Assembly: GCA_963682175.1 (NCBI GenBank) | Contig: OY821786.1 | Coordinates: forward strand, 34,961,501 to 35,025,500 | DNA from: Triglochin maritima | Taxonomy: Eukaryota; Streptophyta; Magnoliopsida; Alismatales; Juncaginaceae | Reading direction: 5' to 3' | DNA length: 64,000 nucleotides | Part shown: piece after piece, positions 10,646 through 27,121 of the stretch | How the letters are laid out: the number at the start of each line of letters is the position of its first letter | Numbering within the stretch: position 1 is the stretch's first letter | Notes under the pieces: generated by a model | What the model saw: only the letters and a program-made list of their open reading frames with translations | Database searches by the model: none | Told to the model about the DNA's origin: nothing | Position numbers and translations under genes: made by a program

Positions 10646-13600
10646 TTAACCTCTAGCAGAAACTACTTCTGGGGGGATCTCAGCAGGGTTGGGCACCTCA
10701 ACAGCTGTTTGAACGTTGTTGTCAATGGCGTTAGTCGCAGAAGTATAATCCGTTTCGGGCTCATTTTTAGCAGAAAGCTCCTCCGTGTGTTTATGATCAG
10801 CTTCTTTCAATTCCACTTTAGCTGTCACGTCTTTCTCGTCCGAATCAGTAACTTTTGCCTTCGGTGCTGGAGGACCAGGTTCTACCTTTGAGGTGGTTGA
10901 TTTTTGTGAAGGCAGCTTTGAGAGCGATTTTCTGGCCGGTTTCTTGAGATCCACGGAGATCTTCATGTTTGCCACACCTCCACTCAATATACTTGGATCA
11001 AGGCTTGCACGGGAGCTTTTGTCTTCTGTTGCAGAGGCTATAGGCTTCCGACGTCCAAGTTTCGGAGAGACAGGGCGAGTTGTAGGTATCTTCTGAACCA
11101 AAGTAGATTGGTCGTAGATGAGAAGTGGGAAACTATTAGGGAGTAATGAAATGTGAATATTTCAAAAGAAAGGGTAACCTTAATTCCCTTTTAATCATCC
11201 TTCAAGATTATGTATCAGTTAGGAACATATGCACAAAGAATTTACTGTTGAAACATTAGGAGGATAAATTTCCCAGGTAAGTATTATACAATATTGCCAA
11301 AGTAATAGACAACACCAATAAATCAACTGTAGAGTCATTAACATCAAAGGTGAACCAGAAGGCACTCAACTGTAACATCACCATGGCACTATATGAAGTG
11401 TATGGAAAAAGATATGGTGCTAGTTTACTTAAGAGGGTAATAACAGAAGCCTCTAATTCAACATAAAAAATATATGCAGCCAAGTTCATACTGTATCTAT
11501 CTCCTGCACTGTTGCACAGAATATGAATCATTGACGAACTTATCAAGCTTAAAATTATGTACTTATTTTATGGATGAGCACGTATAGTTGAGCTGATGGC
11601 ATACGATAGCATTGATATACAGGATCCATTTATACTAGTGAAACATTGAAAACTGAAAACTCCATTAACAGGCTGAAATTATAGCTCTAGCTCAACTTCC
11701 TAGGGTTGTAAGCCAAAGAGGATGGAACACATTGGGCTGTACAACTGGATTCATTTTTCTTCCCATTTTTTCTACCATAGTTTCTTTTTATCCATGTGCT
11801 ACTGTTTTCAAGCCCACACAGCTTACAGGCTTGGATGCCTAATTCACTAATTTGAAACTGGCAAATGTCGCAATATCCACTTGCATTCAAATTATTTCCT
11901 AAAAAAATCTAAATGATGGGAATGACAAACTAACCCTCCAGGCCTCCACAGAAGATCAGGCCTAGTGAGGCCAATGATACCCTACCTATATTCCCACAGT
12001 AGAAGAGAAGTTAATGACACCCTACTTACATCCCCAATTTTTGTAAAAGAGTGGGACGGTATCAGGCAGCAGTATCTTGCACAACATAGAATGTTGGAAA
12101 CATAAATGTTTGTCAGAAAGGTGAACATACGAATGTCTCTTCCAGTGCAGTAATAGCTGTAGATAAGGGAGAACAAGTTACCTTCTTTATTTCTGTTTTT
12201 TGTGGCCCAGGCTCTTTGTAAAAGCTAGGCATGGGTGTCGCTTTGAATGTAAGACTTTGCCTTAATTTCCTGATCTCAGCTGCTTGGTTTTCCTATTTAG
12301 ACATAAACCAGTGAAGAGCCACTAACAGTTTAAAAAATCTGAAATACTTGAAAATTGTAACAAGATGTAACTACCTTGGATTTTGCTTGAAGATCAGTTT
12401 TCTCCATTTCTTGTGCTTGAATTTTCTCTTCAAGCTTCATGAAGAACTAGCACAGAACAAACAAACCACGTGGGTGACGATTCTATGCATGAGGGTAAAG
12501 AAAAACTGTAAAGCCTAAAACATTCAGAGACTGAACTACCTCCTTTCTTTTCTCTGCACGTTCATCAAGTCTTGAGGCAAAAACAGGTGCACTGTTCTTT
12601 TCTTGGATCACAACCTGAGGAGTTGTGCTTCTGAAGATAACAAACAATCAAAATTCTTGTTTGAAAAAAAAAGCAAGAACCAACAAGCTGACGTCTTGAA
12701 AAGAAGCAAAGGCGAAAGAAAAGAGATATTACGAAGTAGTAGACTGAGCGTCCTCATCACCCTTTGTTGGGCTAGAAAGTTGTTTGTTTTCCCTGTAACG
12801 GTGTGGCAATAGTTGCACAAATTAGTTAATATATCAAGTTCCACGTGGACCGTACAAGTAGGTTATCCAGCTTTCCTTTTCACCCTTTTATTTTTATATA
12901 TATTTTATCCCAGCCATCCGCATGTAAACAAATAAAATCATGATAACATGCTCCCTAATAAGTTGTAACTACTTTTAATTGTTCAGCTGTAGAGATAAGG
13001 AACTACATTATGAATGAGAAAAGGTGGATCGAGTATCTGCTGGTTGACTATACCGCACATCCAGGACTAATGCAGCTTATATTATAAACATAGATGAAGT
13101 TCAGAGACATCATCTTTCTTTCGAAACTTATAAAACAAAGTACAAAACACAGTTAATATAGCTACCTTGAATCTAAAGATGAATGTCCATTATCATCCGC
13201 ATCTGATGGACTGGATTTCACCACCTAAGTGCATTATACACACATCAAGTCAAGACAATGTTTACTTGGTGGCGTGAATTTGTTGGCCATTTCCATGAAA
13301 ATGCAGGTAGTGGAGGACAATAAACTTACAGGTGGTTGACGAATTTTTGATCCAGCTGCCAACTTAGTTTGTTTTGCAGGAACTGCTGCTGCACAGACAC
13401 TCACACAATTAGCATCCATGAGGTTTCCCTTTTACAAAAACAGCAAGGGATAATGAGCAAACCATCTGGAACTGAAGGTTTGACAGTAGAGCCACCATTT
13501 GGGCGTGAAAGTTTAGCAGCAACCTTTGCATTCTTAACATCACCAGCAATCTTTGCATTCTTAACATCACCAGCACTCTTCTTCAAACCAGCAGTCGTAT

Positions 13601-14042
13601 TTCCCTTATCTGATGCAACATGACTGGGAGGTACCCGAGGATTCTGGTTCTGAGGAGCCCCACCCAATCCGTTCCGTCGTACATCACCTTTCTGCACCTT
13701 ATTCTTCTTAGGGACAGTACCAGCAACTTCCACGGGTTTCTGGAAAAAAGGAAATTCATTTTTTAACGAATCACAAACACACATTCACACAAATCACCAG
13801 CTCCACTTTCATGTTACCTTCTCACCCCCCGCAACAGAAACTACACACATTGCATTCTCCAATTCAGATGAAACCAGTCCTCCAGCTGCTTCCAGATGTT
13901 TTTCTTCGGTCACACCATTTTCTTGAGAAGCAGTAACGGTGGCAATTTTATCAAACTCCTCATTCACCAATTCAAGAGCTTTCGGTGCTTCAACCGCACC
14001 ACTACCATTTTGCTCAACCTCAACTCCGTTTCCACTCTCCAT
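10646..14042 (-). CDS. WDL: WVD2-like TPX2-domain microtubule-associated protein
   Basis: Nine coding exons join in phase to give about 465 residues: 14042-13818, 13739-13463, 13388-13330, 13224-13166, 12792-12733, 12627-12540, 12446-12375, 12292-12182 and 11092-10646. The N-terminal half is acidic and low-complexity. The TPX2/WVD2 domain spans residues about 245-335, with [37 protein letters not shown] and [15 protein letters not shown]. This family binds and bundles cortical microtubules and affects anisotropic cell growth. The basic domain is the microtubule contact in relatives. The start ATG at 14042 matches the family N-terminus (MESGNG). A 27-bp in-frame tandem duplication sits in exon 2. 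A 5' UTR intron precedes the ATG. The exon 12627-12540 acceptor was chosen to keep phase; the other boundaries are unambiguous. Confidence 0.88.
13525..13578 (-). repeat. 27-bp in-frame tandem duplication in the WVD2-like gene
   Basis: Two adjacent 27-bp units encode AGDVKNAKI and AGDVKNAKV. The repeat keeps the frame and lies in the disordered N-terminal half, outside the TPX2 domain. Confidence 0.8.
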
Positions 14043-14962
14043 TGCAATCGTCAATTCTCTATTTACAGAAACAACTCTGCGCTAACAAAAGCAAAAAAAA
14101 GAATATCTTTGACATATCACTTCCAAAAAAAATAACAAAGATGTCACAAATTCCACAGAGAAACATTATCCTAACAAAAAACAAATTTAGAAAAGAAAAA
14201 AAGCTTTTTCCACATTGCAGTGATCCAAATTAAAAAATCGAAGTTCTCTCTCGCTACCACAATCTCACTTACAGCTTTCTCCATACAATAGCATCCAACA
14301 AGTTGAATCAAATTACATATCTAACAACCAAAAAACAAACAACTAAAACCCACCAATCCAGAATAAGCCGAACTCTAAATAGAATAAACAGTTACAAAAA
14401 TTAAGTTCACACTCTCCATCACAAACAGAAGCTAAAATTCACAAAGAGACAAACTTTATCCTCACAAATTCCAAACCAAAAATAAAACTTTCCCCTCACA
14501 TTCCAGAGATCTAACCAAACTTAAAATTCCAAAAAAAATCCCTCTCAGCTAAATCTCATTTATCCTTTTCCCACACATTATCATCCAAAACCTCGAATCA
14601 AGATCCCCATCTAATAGCCGAGAAGACCACAAATCCAGAAGGAAAAAAACGAAATCTAAATCAAACAAACTTCTCTTCGCATCCAAATCACCATTAAAAC
14701 ACCCAAAAAATCCAGAAAAAGTTCCCAAAAGCCTGCAAACCCCCGAGATCTGCACCGAACCGGCCCAAAAACCACCAAAAAATCGAAAATCACGGTTCCG
14801 AATCTCGAGATCTGAAGGAACCAGATCGAAACGCGCCGAAACACAAACCCTAGAGAAAACCCCCAAATTCCAACGAAATTTAAAAAAAACAAAAAAACAC
14901 CACCACCAGCACGACGAGGACTGGAATGGGAAGTGGACGAGAGGTTAAGATCGGACAATCAC
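14043..14962 (-). other. 5' UTR with long leader intron of the WVD2-like gene
   Basis: On the minus strand a donor-like AAG|GTGATT sits at about 14961, and an acceptor TTTTGTTAG at about 14082 leaves some 40 bases of leader before the ATG. The intron is about 880 bp, poor in coding features and G/T-rich on the sense strand. Two segments, about 14200-14320 and 14485-14620, are diverged copies of each other. Confidence 0.55.
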
Positions 14963-15452
14963 CTTCTCCGATCGGAGGTGTGGGAGTGGAGTGGTGGAGT
15001 GGTGTGTTCATGTCTCCATCTTCCAGAGAAGGGAAGAGGGAAGGCGGAGGTGGAATGACGGGTGTAGCCCTGGATATGAGGGGTATTTACGTGGATGGAT
15101 AGGGTGGGGAAGGTGGGAGGTGGGGGTAGTTTGGTCCTTTCGGTGGTTGGGGTTTGGATTGGTTTTTGGGAATAATTAATTAATTGGAAGGAGCTGGGAT
15201 GGGGTCTCTGAGTCTGCTCACCGGACGGTAACTTCACCGTCTTCGTTTCGTTTAGTTTAGTTTTGTTTTCTAACCAAAAAATTAGTTCGACTAAACTCGA
15301 TCCGTACTTGTTTAAAAGAACTTCTGAAACTAAAGAGACGCATAAAAGTTTATCGAATTGAAAATTGTTTCTGAAATTAAAGTTCGTTCTAACTTCGAAA
15401 GATGTTCGTGAACTTTTAAATATCGGAAAGAGTGGGATGTAGTGTTTAGAGC
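14963..15452 (-). other. Promoter-proximal flank of the WVD2-like gene
   Basis: Presumed transcription start region of the minus-strand gene (about 14963-15060) and its promoter. No TATA box stands out. Confidence 0.4.
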
Positions 15453-15700
15453 CAGGGGTGAGTAAAATTGGGTTCGGTCCGGGTGTCCGGACCGAACCGA
15501 ATTTTTCGGTCCGGACTGAATCGGACCGAACTTTTTCGGTCCGGGAGAGCACGGGAATTCGGTCTTCGGTCCGGTCAAAGACGGAAACTTTAAGGGTTAA
15601 ATTCTGATTTTGGACCGAACCGGACCGAATTTATTCGGTCCGGTCTTCCGAAAAGTTCGGTCTTCGGTCCGGTTCGGTCTGGTCCCGGAGCTAACCCCTA
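15453..15700. mobile_element. hAT-type MITE, 248 bp
   Basis: Starts CAGGGGTGAG and ends CTAACCCCTA, imperfect terminal inverted repeats of hAT type. It is flanked by an exact 8-bp target duplication TTTAGAGC (15445-15452 and 15701-15708). The interior is made of repeated CGGTCCGG and GGACCGAAC palindromic motifs. There is no coding capacity. Confidence 0.85.
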
Positions 15701-15708
15701 TTTAGAGC

Positions 15709-16369
15709 ATCCTTGACGGATGTTTTTTTAGGGTGCCCAAAATTTTGGCCCCACCCGGGAGGGAAAATGGACGTATTTTTTGTGTGTTTTATCCAAAATT
15801 GATTCCCAAATAATGTGGATGGGAGATAATGTAAGGTGTATGGATTGTTTCTAGGTGTTATTAAGGAAAATTTGGGGGTTGGTTTGTACTGACGTGACGG
15901 AAAGAGAAGATGACGTGGTTGAAAAAGAAAATAGGGCGTCCGGTAAATAACCATCTTGTTGTTGATAAACATCTTGTTGTTGGTCATATGTCGGATGGTG
16001 ACATATGACCTCTTCCAACCAATCTCTGGGTTCATGCTTATGTGGGCTAATTATTATTTTTTGGAAAAAAACGGTTAGCATATTAGATAAAGTGGGTTAG
16101 TTAGTTACTTACTTCTTTAAAAGGTGTCGACGAAAGAACATAACTCAACAATAGAGTTTGGCTTGGTAAATTTAACAAACTTACAACTAGCTTTCAACAA
16201 GCTAAATGTTCACTCCGAAAAAAATCATTGGTTGTAACTCAGCTCAAATCATATAAAACGACGTACCTAAAGGTAAGCGTTCTATGATGGACAAGTTCAA
16301 TTTTCAATTTGGAACTACAATCCATATGTCCAAAGAAGGATGGATGTCGGGAAAATCTGAAGAGTCCTT
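15709..16369. other. Intergenic, nothing recognised
   Basis: AT-rich DNA with two short CATCTTGTTGTTG repeats near 15950-15980. It may include decayed transposon sequence but no ends could be fixed. Confidence 0.45.
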
Positions 16370-16599
16370 ATACACGGACGCGGGCGTCACGGACGCGCCT
16401 TACGTGGACGTGTTGAGTCAGCGTCCAGTCAGCAAAATTTCTCTTCACGTGCTTTGGTCTTCTTAAAAACGCTGGTTCTTTAGGTTGAACGATTCTTTTC
16501 CCAATACACAGATAGTGCAGACCCTAGGACAGCGTGCAGACCCTTTATTCGTGCAGAGTCCAGACTTATCATAATAAAATATTGTTTTTAACTTTTAGG

Positions 16600-17225
16600 T
16601 TGGATCAACTTAATCCAAACAGACACACAACATATTTCGAACAGACAGTCTTCTTATTACAAACAGACGCGCAACTTAATCCGAACAGACAGACTTCTTA
16701 TTCCGAACAGACACACAACTTAATCCGAACAGACACACAACATATTCCAAACAGACACACAACATATTTCGAACAGACACACAACTTAATCCGAACAGAC
16801 ACATAACTTAATCCGAACAGACACACAACATATTCCGAACAGACAGACTACTTATTCCGAACAGACATACTTCTTATTCCGAACAGAAAGACTTCTTATT
16901 CCGAACAGACAGACTTCTTATTCCGAACAGACACACAACATATTCCGAACAGACAAACAACATATTCCGAACAGACAGACTTCTTATTCCGAACAGACGC
17001 ACAACTTAATCCGAACAGACACACAACATATTCCGAACAGACAGACTTCTTATTCCGAACAGACAGTCTTCTTATTCCGAACAGACAGACTTCTTATTCC
17101 GAACAGACACACAACATATTCCGAACAGACAGACTTCTTATTCCGAACAGACGCACAACTTAATCCGAACAGACACACAACATATTCCGAACAGATAGAC
17201 TTCTTATTCCGAACTGACATACAAC
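16600..17225. repeat. 22-bp minisatellite array
   Basis: About 28 units of 22 bp with core TTCCGAACAGACA. Two unit types intermix: one ends in ACTTCTTA, the other in CACAACATA or CACAACTTAA. The array lies inside the MULE-like element. Confidence 0.85.
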
Positions 17226-17487
17226 TGTTATACATGAAGAAAATGAAGAAGAATGTGATCATTCCTACATTTTTAAGGATGACTTTGGTCTTGTTTGTAT
17301 ATGTGGAATTACACGCAAAAGCATAGAAAGTGTGTCCAGAAACAGAACAGAAAGTTTGTATTATTTATGTAGAAAGATTGTCTTGTTTATGTAGAAAACT
17401 TGTCTTGTTTATGTAAAAAGTTTGTCCAGTTTATGTAAAATGTTTGTCCAGATTATGTTGAAAATTTGTGCAGAAATGGAACAGAAA

Positions 17488-17705
17488 ATATTCCGAACAT
17501 ACACACCACTTAATCCGAACAGACAGACTTCTTATTCCGAACAGACACACAACATATTCCGAACAGACTGACTTCTTATTCCGAACAGACATACAACTGC
17601 TGTACATGAAGAAAATGAAGAAGAATGTGATCATTCCTACATTCTTAAGGATGACTTTGGTCTTGTTTGTTGTATATGTGGAATTATACGCAAAAGCATA
17701 GAACT
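17488..17705. repeat. Second short array of the 22-bp minisatellite plus duplicated flank
   Basis: About five more TTCCGAACAGACA units, followed by a copy of the sequence that also follows the first array (17220-17330 matches 17592-17705). The minisatellite and its downstream flank were therefore duplicated together. Confidence 0.75.
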
Positions 17706-17736
17706 TTCTGATTGAACTTTTAACAGTAGAACATCA

Positions 17737-17970
17737 CGCCAAAATCCTCGGAAGCTTTGACACCATTGCATCTCGTTCCAGCACATTAACACCTGACCCA
17801 GAGGTAGCAAACAAACGGGTGTGATGCCTTTTCTTAACACAAAAACCACAAGAATCGGCATAAGCAACGTAAAATGTTTGGGCTTCTTCGAAAGAGGGGA
17901 AAAACATCCCCTCCTTAGGAACGTTTGTCGGCTGCTCCACTTGGAAAGACACATGAACGATTTCCATCAA
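17737..17970 (-). pseudogene. FAR1-type DNA-binding domain fragment (MULE transposase N-terminus)
   Basis: An open segment of 78 codons reads VPKEGMFFPSFEEAQTFY, then YADSCGFCVKKRHH. This matches the start of the FAR1 zinc-binding domain (P..GM.F.S..EA..FY..YA...GF.VKK). The fold is shared by MULE transposases and the FHY3/FAR1 transcription factors derived from them. Only the first part is present. No transposase core with its acidic catalytic residues follows, so this is a remnant inside the MULE-like element. Confidence 0.65.
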
Positions 17971-18245
17971 AGCACAGAGGTAGGACCACAGAAGAGAAGG
18001 GAAGAAAAAGGAAGACGCATGTTGAGATTTATAACAAGTCTCCTGTGCTGTGTAGGAGAGCCAAAATGTTCATGGAAAATGAGTGATTTGAGACGCATTA
18101 ATGAGGGATGGAGGGATGTAGACATTTGTACGAAACGAGGAATAAAATAAAAAATAAACTTTTTCTGTGGAGACTGCCAACTCAAACGCGTCAGCTGACT
18201 GGGCTGACCACATAAGCGCGCGTCCCGAACGCTAGCGTCCGCTAA

Positions 18246-19663
18246 TCGTTTTCCAAATCTGAAACCTAAAAAAAAGGTTCACTATTAATACTGAAATTAT
18301 GTAGGAAGTTAGGGTGGTGTGTGAAGAAAAGTCATATATTTTATGTCCCTTCATGAGTTGTTGTTTGGTGGGGGAAAAGAAAGAGCAGAACATCACATGG
18401 GACAGATGATATTGTCGAGGCATTGACAGCTATCATTCACATTCAGACAGATAGATAATAAGATCAAGATTATGCCATTTCTTGATTTCCTTCCCATGCA
18501 TGCATGTTTTGTCTACAAATTACAAATATTAACAACTCACCATAACAACATCTAACACTCCAGTATTATATAGGACCGAGAAGTTGTGATTCAACCAACT
18601 TCTGAGTTTCCACAATAAAAACTCGAACCAAAAGTAAGTATGATTTATCACATCCCTTCGGAAAAGAGTAAGATATCACATGTATGAATGGAGGTGGTCT
18701 TTTAAGTAATCATAATAACCACAACCATGCCTTTATGTGATTGTCACATCCAAGATTCAAACCTTGATCTTTAATGAACATGTGACATTTCGTGATTCAT
18801 CTGCCTACCAATTGTGCTACAACAAAGAGGAAGAAAATAGTGAGACATAATGTTTAAGTGGTAATTTGAGGATGAATAAAAATCAATATTTCTCTCTACT
18901 TAGTACAATTGAAACCCGCAATTGAATAGGAGATTTTCTCTTCATCTCAGTCTTATTCTCTCGAGTTTATATTCATGAGATATATTATTTCTCTTTTCTC
19001 TTGTTAATTGCCACCCCAAAAGTATCAAACGCATGCAGGATTTACCAATGGTGTGCCAACAAAGAATCAATCCTGCAAAGAAACAAACACATGCAGGATT
19101 TAGAAATGGTGTGCAAACAAAGAATCAAACCCGCAGAGAAACAAACACATTGAACCAAACTCGATAGAGCAAAAGACAAATAACCATCACCCTTGGCAGC
19201 CTAGACAATCTTTGATATAAGCGTGTGTTTCACATATCATTCGAACTCCTCAAGACCTCTAGTTCTTTCAATGAAGGAACTCTAACCACCCTCGCAAGTC
19301 ACACACCACATTCCCAATGCAAACTTCAATGTCATCATACAACCCAATCGACACACTTATAGGTTATGCGTCGCCCTTGGAATTTGCATTGGAAAAAATG
19401 GCATTGATGGGGACTTTAGAAGAAAGCAAGGTTGTATTTAACCAGAGGAACGAAGACCTCAAATGACATGCATAGCACTCTTACGTCAAAAAATGTTTAG
19501 CCTCGCGCAAACGGTATTCGACGATGTTGTAGTCTGAATTGCATCTCTTTCTCTCTCTCTCCTAGTTTGATTTGGCATCTCTTCTGCATGAACTGTGAGT
19601 GGTTGGTGCAACAGAATTTCTCATTAACACAAATAAGAATTTATTACAAGATAAATTAAGTCA
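18246..19663. other. Intergenic, 3' flank of the kinase gene
   Basis: Apart from a 58-bp tandem duplication (19033-19148) nothing is recognised. A CT microsatellite occurs near 19545. Confidence 0.5.
19033..19148. repeat. 58-bp direct tandem duplication
   Basis: Two adjacent copies starting ATGCAGGATTTA (19033-19090 and 19091-19148) with a few mismatches. Confidence 0.75.
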
Positions 19664-23677
<4,014 letters not shown>

Positions 23678-24120
23678 CCAAAAACTCCCACTTCGACTCT
23701 TCCAACTAAATCCTCAGATCTGAAAACCTAAAAATTCTGTTTTGACCACTCCAGAAACAGCCCATTTCATTCGACCCACAAAACGACGAAGCTGAAATTC
23801 CAAAAGATCGCAACTTTATGGTCAAAAGGGGCAAAACAAACTTACCCAAAACGAGTTTCATTTAAATCGAACCTAAAGTTGGGAGCTTTAACGATTTTAA
23901 CCCAAAAAATGGAGAAAAAAGTCACCTTTGGGGCTGAAACTTCGGAAGAAAGCAAATTTCGAGCACCCCAGTCGGAGGAGGGTTGGATTTGGAGAAATCG
24001 GGTCGGAATCCGCGAATTTGGATGTTTAGGGTTTGAAGGGGGGATTTGGTGGTAGTGGCGGGAGAGAATAGGTGGAGAGAATTGGAGTTTTGACGATTGG
24101 AAGGGGAGAAGGGTAGTTTG
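23678..24120 (-). other. 5' UTR and promoter of the CDPK gene
   Basis: On the minus strand an AAAG|GTGAC donor near 23930 or a GG|GTAAGT donor near 23846, with an acceptor TTTTTAG near 23728, could define a 5' UTR intron just before the ATG. No TATA box is clear. Confidence 0.4.
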
Positions 24121-25934
24121 GTCATTTGGGAGTGGAGTGTAGGCCCTAGTCAAACCAAACGATGCGTTGGATTTTTGGGTGTTTGGATTTTGTCCCTTTG
24201 GATTTTGGAGGTTATTTGTGTGGATACCCTTGGAGAATGGAGATACTGGATTGTTTTTATGATATTCTGGGAAATGATTTTTCATGTGGACTCATGTATT
24301 TTCCCTTTTCGCTATCGATAAGATCTCCGATAGCATTAATTGAAAAAATATTATGTACTACAGAAAAGACTCAAAAAAATACTACTCGGCCAAGTGTTAC
24401 CCTAGTATAGATTTGAATACATCAATATATAAAAAAAGTAGTCTCGAATCATGATTAATATTCCTAAAACATACAAGATACAACCCAAAGAAAATGTCGT
24501 ATAAGTCAAGCGATAATTTTCTTGCAAGAGGAGAGTCCTCTTATATTAGTACAATAGGGTTTGTTTATCATAGTCTGATGGTAGAGTAATTTGCTTCTCT
24601 TATTCAACTCTTTTAAATAAAACGGGTATTTTTTGATGTTTTACCAACTTAAAGAGTTAAGTATGTCGAATGTGATAAATGTTAGGAAATAAAATATAGT
24701 TTTGCTCGTAGAGGAAGTTGAGTGATAGTGTGATACAATGTTTTTCCATTGTCAAATTAACGTATTTGGAACAAACTAGGAAGTACAAAGTTTCATGGAT
24801 GTACATTTGTAATAACTTAAATAAATTTTACAAGTGCTTAGGAAACACAATTTTCCCCGAAGTCTATCTCCTTAGGTCTCAAATTCAAGCGTTTAACTTT
24901 CTGAGCTAAATAACAATGACTAATATGACCATGAAAGCAAGTGAATGGAAAGAAAAGAATTGTGAAGATGAAGGATGGACGGGTTGTGATGGTGGAAAAT
25001 CATCGTGGGTGATTGGCTAATGTGTTAATAAAAAGTTTCACGGATATGGAACTGCAATTAAGATAAGTTTTGGACATTTGGCACAAAAGGTCATTGGAGT
25101 TGAGCTGCAATTAAGATAAGTTTTGTGGAAAATAATAAAATATTATATCCCTTCAAAAAATATTAGAACAGAAAGAAATAATAGTGGAACAATCAAGCAC
25201 CCGCAATTATCGCCGATCTTTATGTTTCTTCTGATTACGTTTACAAAAATAAATTAAAAATCATTCATACACATGGATTATAACACTTACAGAGGTGGCA
25301 GCAAAAACTGGTCGACGACAACAACAAAAAAAAGCAATTGAAAATTACCTTTTTTGTCAAAATAAAATATTATTTTGTATTCCACTTTTGCCTTCGTGTT
25401 CTTATGGCTGCTGCTATTTTCCTACCTGTCTGTCTTGTTCTAAATCAAAATTTGAGTTTGGTGATGGCAGCAAGAAATGGTCTCAAGACTTGGTCAAGTT
25501 TGGTATACACTTTTGCTACCGAAGGAACAAGTGGGTCTTAAATGTGGTGGCTGCTGACTTCATTTAGACTTCTTCGATTCTTATTTCTGGAGGAGACTTA
25601 CAACTAGGGTGGTAATCAGGGTGGAGAGGGTAATTTTTTAACTTTTTTGATTATTCCTAAGAAAATTAATGAATATCAAAACTTGACAAATATTAATAAC
25701 TCGTTACATTTTTTTTCCCAATAACATTCATTATAACAATAACAAACTTCGACATGAAATATTAAAAACACAAACTAAATAATAATAATAAATTCTAACA
25801 TCAAACATTCATTACAAGTTTATAACAATAACACAATATAATATAACAAACTCCAACATATAACAATAACACTCGTTATAACATAATAAATTCAACATCA
25901 AACAACAAAAACATTGAAAACATTTAAGTTGTCG
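24121..25934. other. Intergenic, nothing recognised
   Basis: AT-rich. A 90-codon reading frame at 25295-25567 has no recognisable features or conserved composition. A/C-rich repeats near 25740-25900 probably belong to the 3' non-coding end of the hAT element. Confidence 0.5.
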
Positions 25935-26283
25935 GGACTTATCCCAACTCATCATCACCCTTAATGTCCTTGACCTCGTTGTCCTCTTCTTCCACGTAGT
26001 GACTTGGCATGTTGCAAGTGCTCCATCACTACCAACACTTTCACTACACCTATGAAACATGATAAGTTAACATTATAATGTGCATGGATAATAATAATAA
26101 TAATCAATCATAAGTTATTTTGGAAGATAAACTACCTTCAAATTCAGTCATTAACAAATCTTGTGCACACACAACGACCTCTAAAGCAGTGGAAGTCATC
26201 AAACAACGATGTTTGCCAAGAATTCGTACTCTTTTGCTAAAAACACTTTCAGATGCAACAGTAAACACTGAAATAAAGAGAAC

Positions 26284-27121
26284 TGTTGGATTATTGAGTT
26301 TGGGCTAGGCCCATGAATAACTCAATTGAAGAAATTCAATGTTGAGATGAAGATGAGAACTATTACCCCATGTGACATGTGCTCACGTCACTTTTAGTCC
26401 CACATTGGTGAAGCTAACAAGTTGAAGGATGTTGATAAACATCATATTCACTTGTACCTTTGTAGGTGGAAAGAGGGGAGGAGAGAATTCTCCACACACA
26501 CGCACGCGCGCGCCCCGTCCCGTCCCGGTTCGGGGCGTGGTGTGGCGAGGCGAGGCGAGGCGAGGCAACGGGGCTTTTGAGGGAAATTAGAGGCTTTAGC
26601 CTCAGGGTGATGGGTGTATTTAATTTTTGGATCTCATATTGATTATTTTTGCAATTAAGTCCTTGACAGTTACAAGATTAAATAATATATATATATATAT
26701 CAGTCAGTTTTCCTCCTGTAGACACACGTTTTATTCTCATCCTCTCTCTACGAAAACCGCCCATCTCCGGCGATTTTAGGTCTCCGAATCCAGAGTTCTC
26801 CGACGACCGATTCTTACGAGGTTCCGCGCTGCTTTCGTGGTCCGTCGACTCCGGTGTGCGCCTGATCGACGGTGTGACCGTTCTATCCTTGGAGAAAACC
26901 GACAGACCATCAAACGCACTGGTATGTGGGCTGATATTTTCTCTGAGGCAAGTCGCCTTCCGTTGGCTCGGTCTTTGAGGTCGTCTCTGATTACTGTTCC
27001 TTCGTTTCTTGTTTTCCTATACATGTTTTTGTATGTTGGCTTTATCTGGATCCTTACGGAATATTTATTTGACATATTTAACCCAATGTATTACATGATC
27101 ATATTTGTAATTGTATCAACA
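26284..27121 (+). mobile_element. Solo Copia-type LTR, 838 bp, family C
   Basis: TGTTGGATTATTGAG to TATCAACA, flanked by the exact target duplication AGAAC (26279-26283 and 27122-27126). A TATA-like (TA)n at about 26685 precedes a CT-rich leader-like stretch, which suggests plus orientation. GC-rich tandem GAGGC units occur at 26548-26567. The LTR at 45734-46298 is a shorter relative. Confidence 0.85.

Larger units (their letters stand above)
16370..18245. mobile_element. MULE-like element with GC-rich terminal inverted repeats
   Basis: Left-end sequence from about 16375 (CGGACGCGGGCG, then GGACGCGCCTTACGTGG) matches the reverse complement of the right end near 18190-18240 (CGGACGCTAGCG, then GGACGCGCGCTTATGTGG). 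The interior holds a 22-bp minisatellite and a FAR1-domain fragment, which is typical of MULE transposases. No clean 9-bp target duplication was found, so the ends are approximate. Confidence 0.6.

Noticed and set aside
16600..17225. CRISPR-like repeat array
   Set aside because: Units are contiguous 22-bp tandem repeats without unique spacers, in plant DNA.
17737..17970. Functional FHY3/FAR1 light-signalling transcription factor
   Set aside because: Only the first part of the FAR1 domain is present, inside a transposon with inverted ends. No SWIM or transposase core follows.
25295..25567. 90-codon reading frame with Cys-rich middle
   Set aside because: No homology features recognised, AT-rich composition, overlapping frames of similar length. 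Not supported as a gene.
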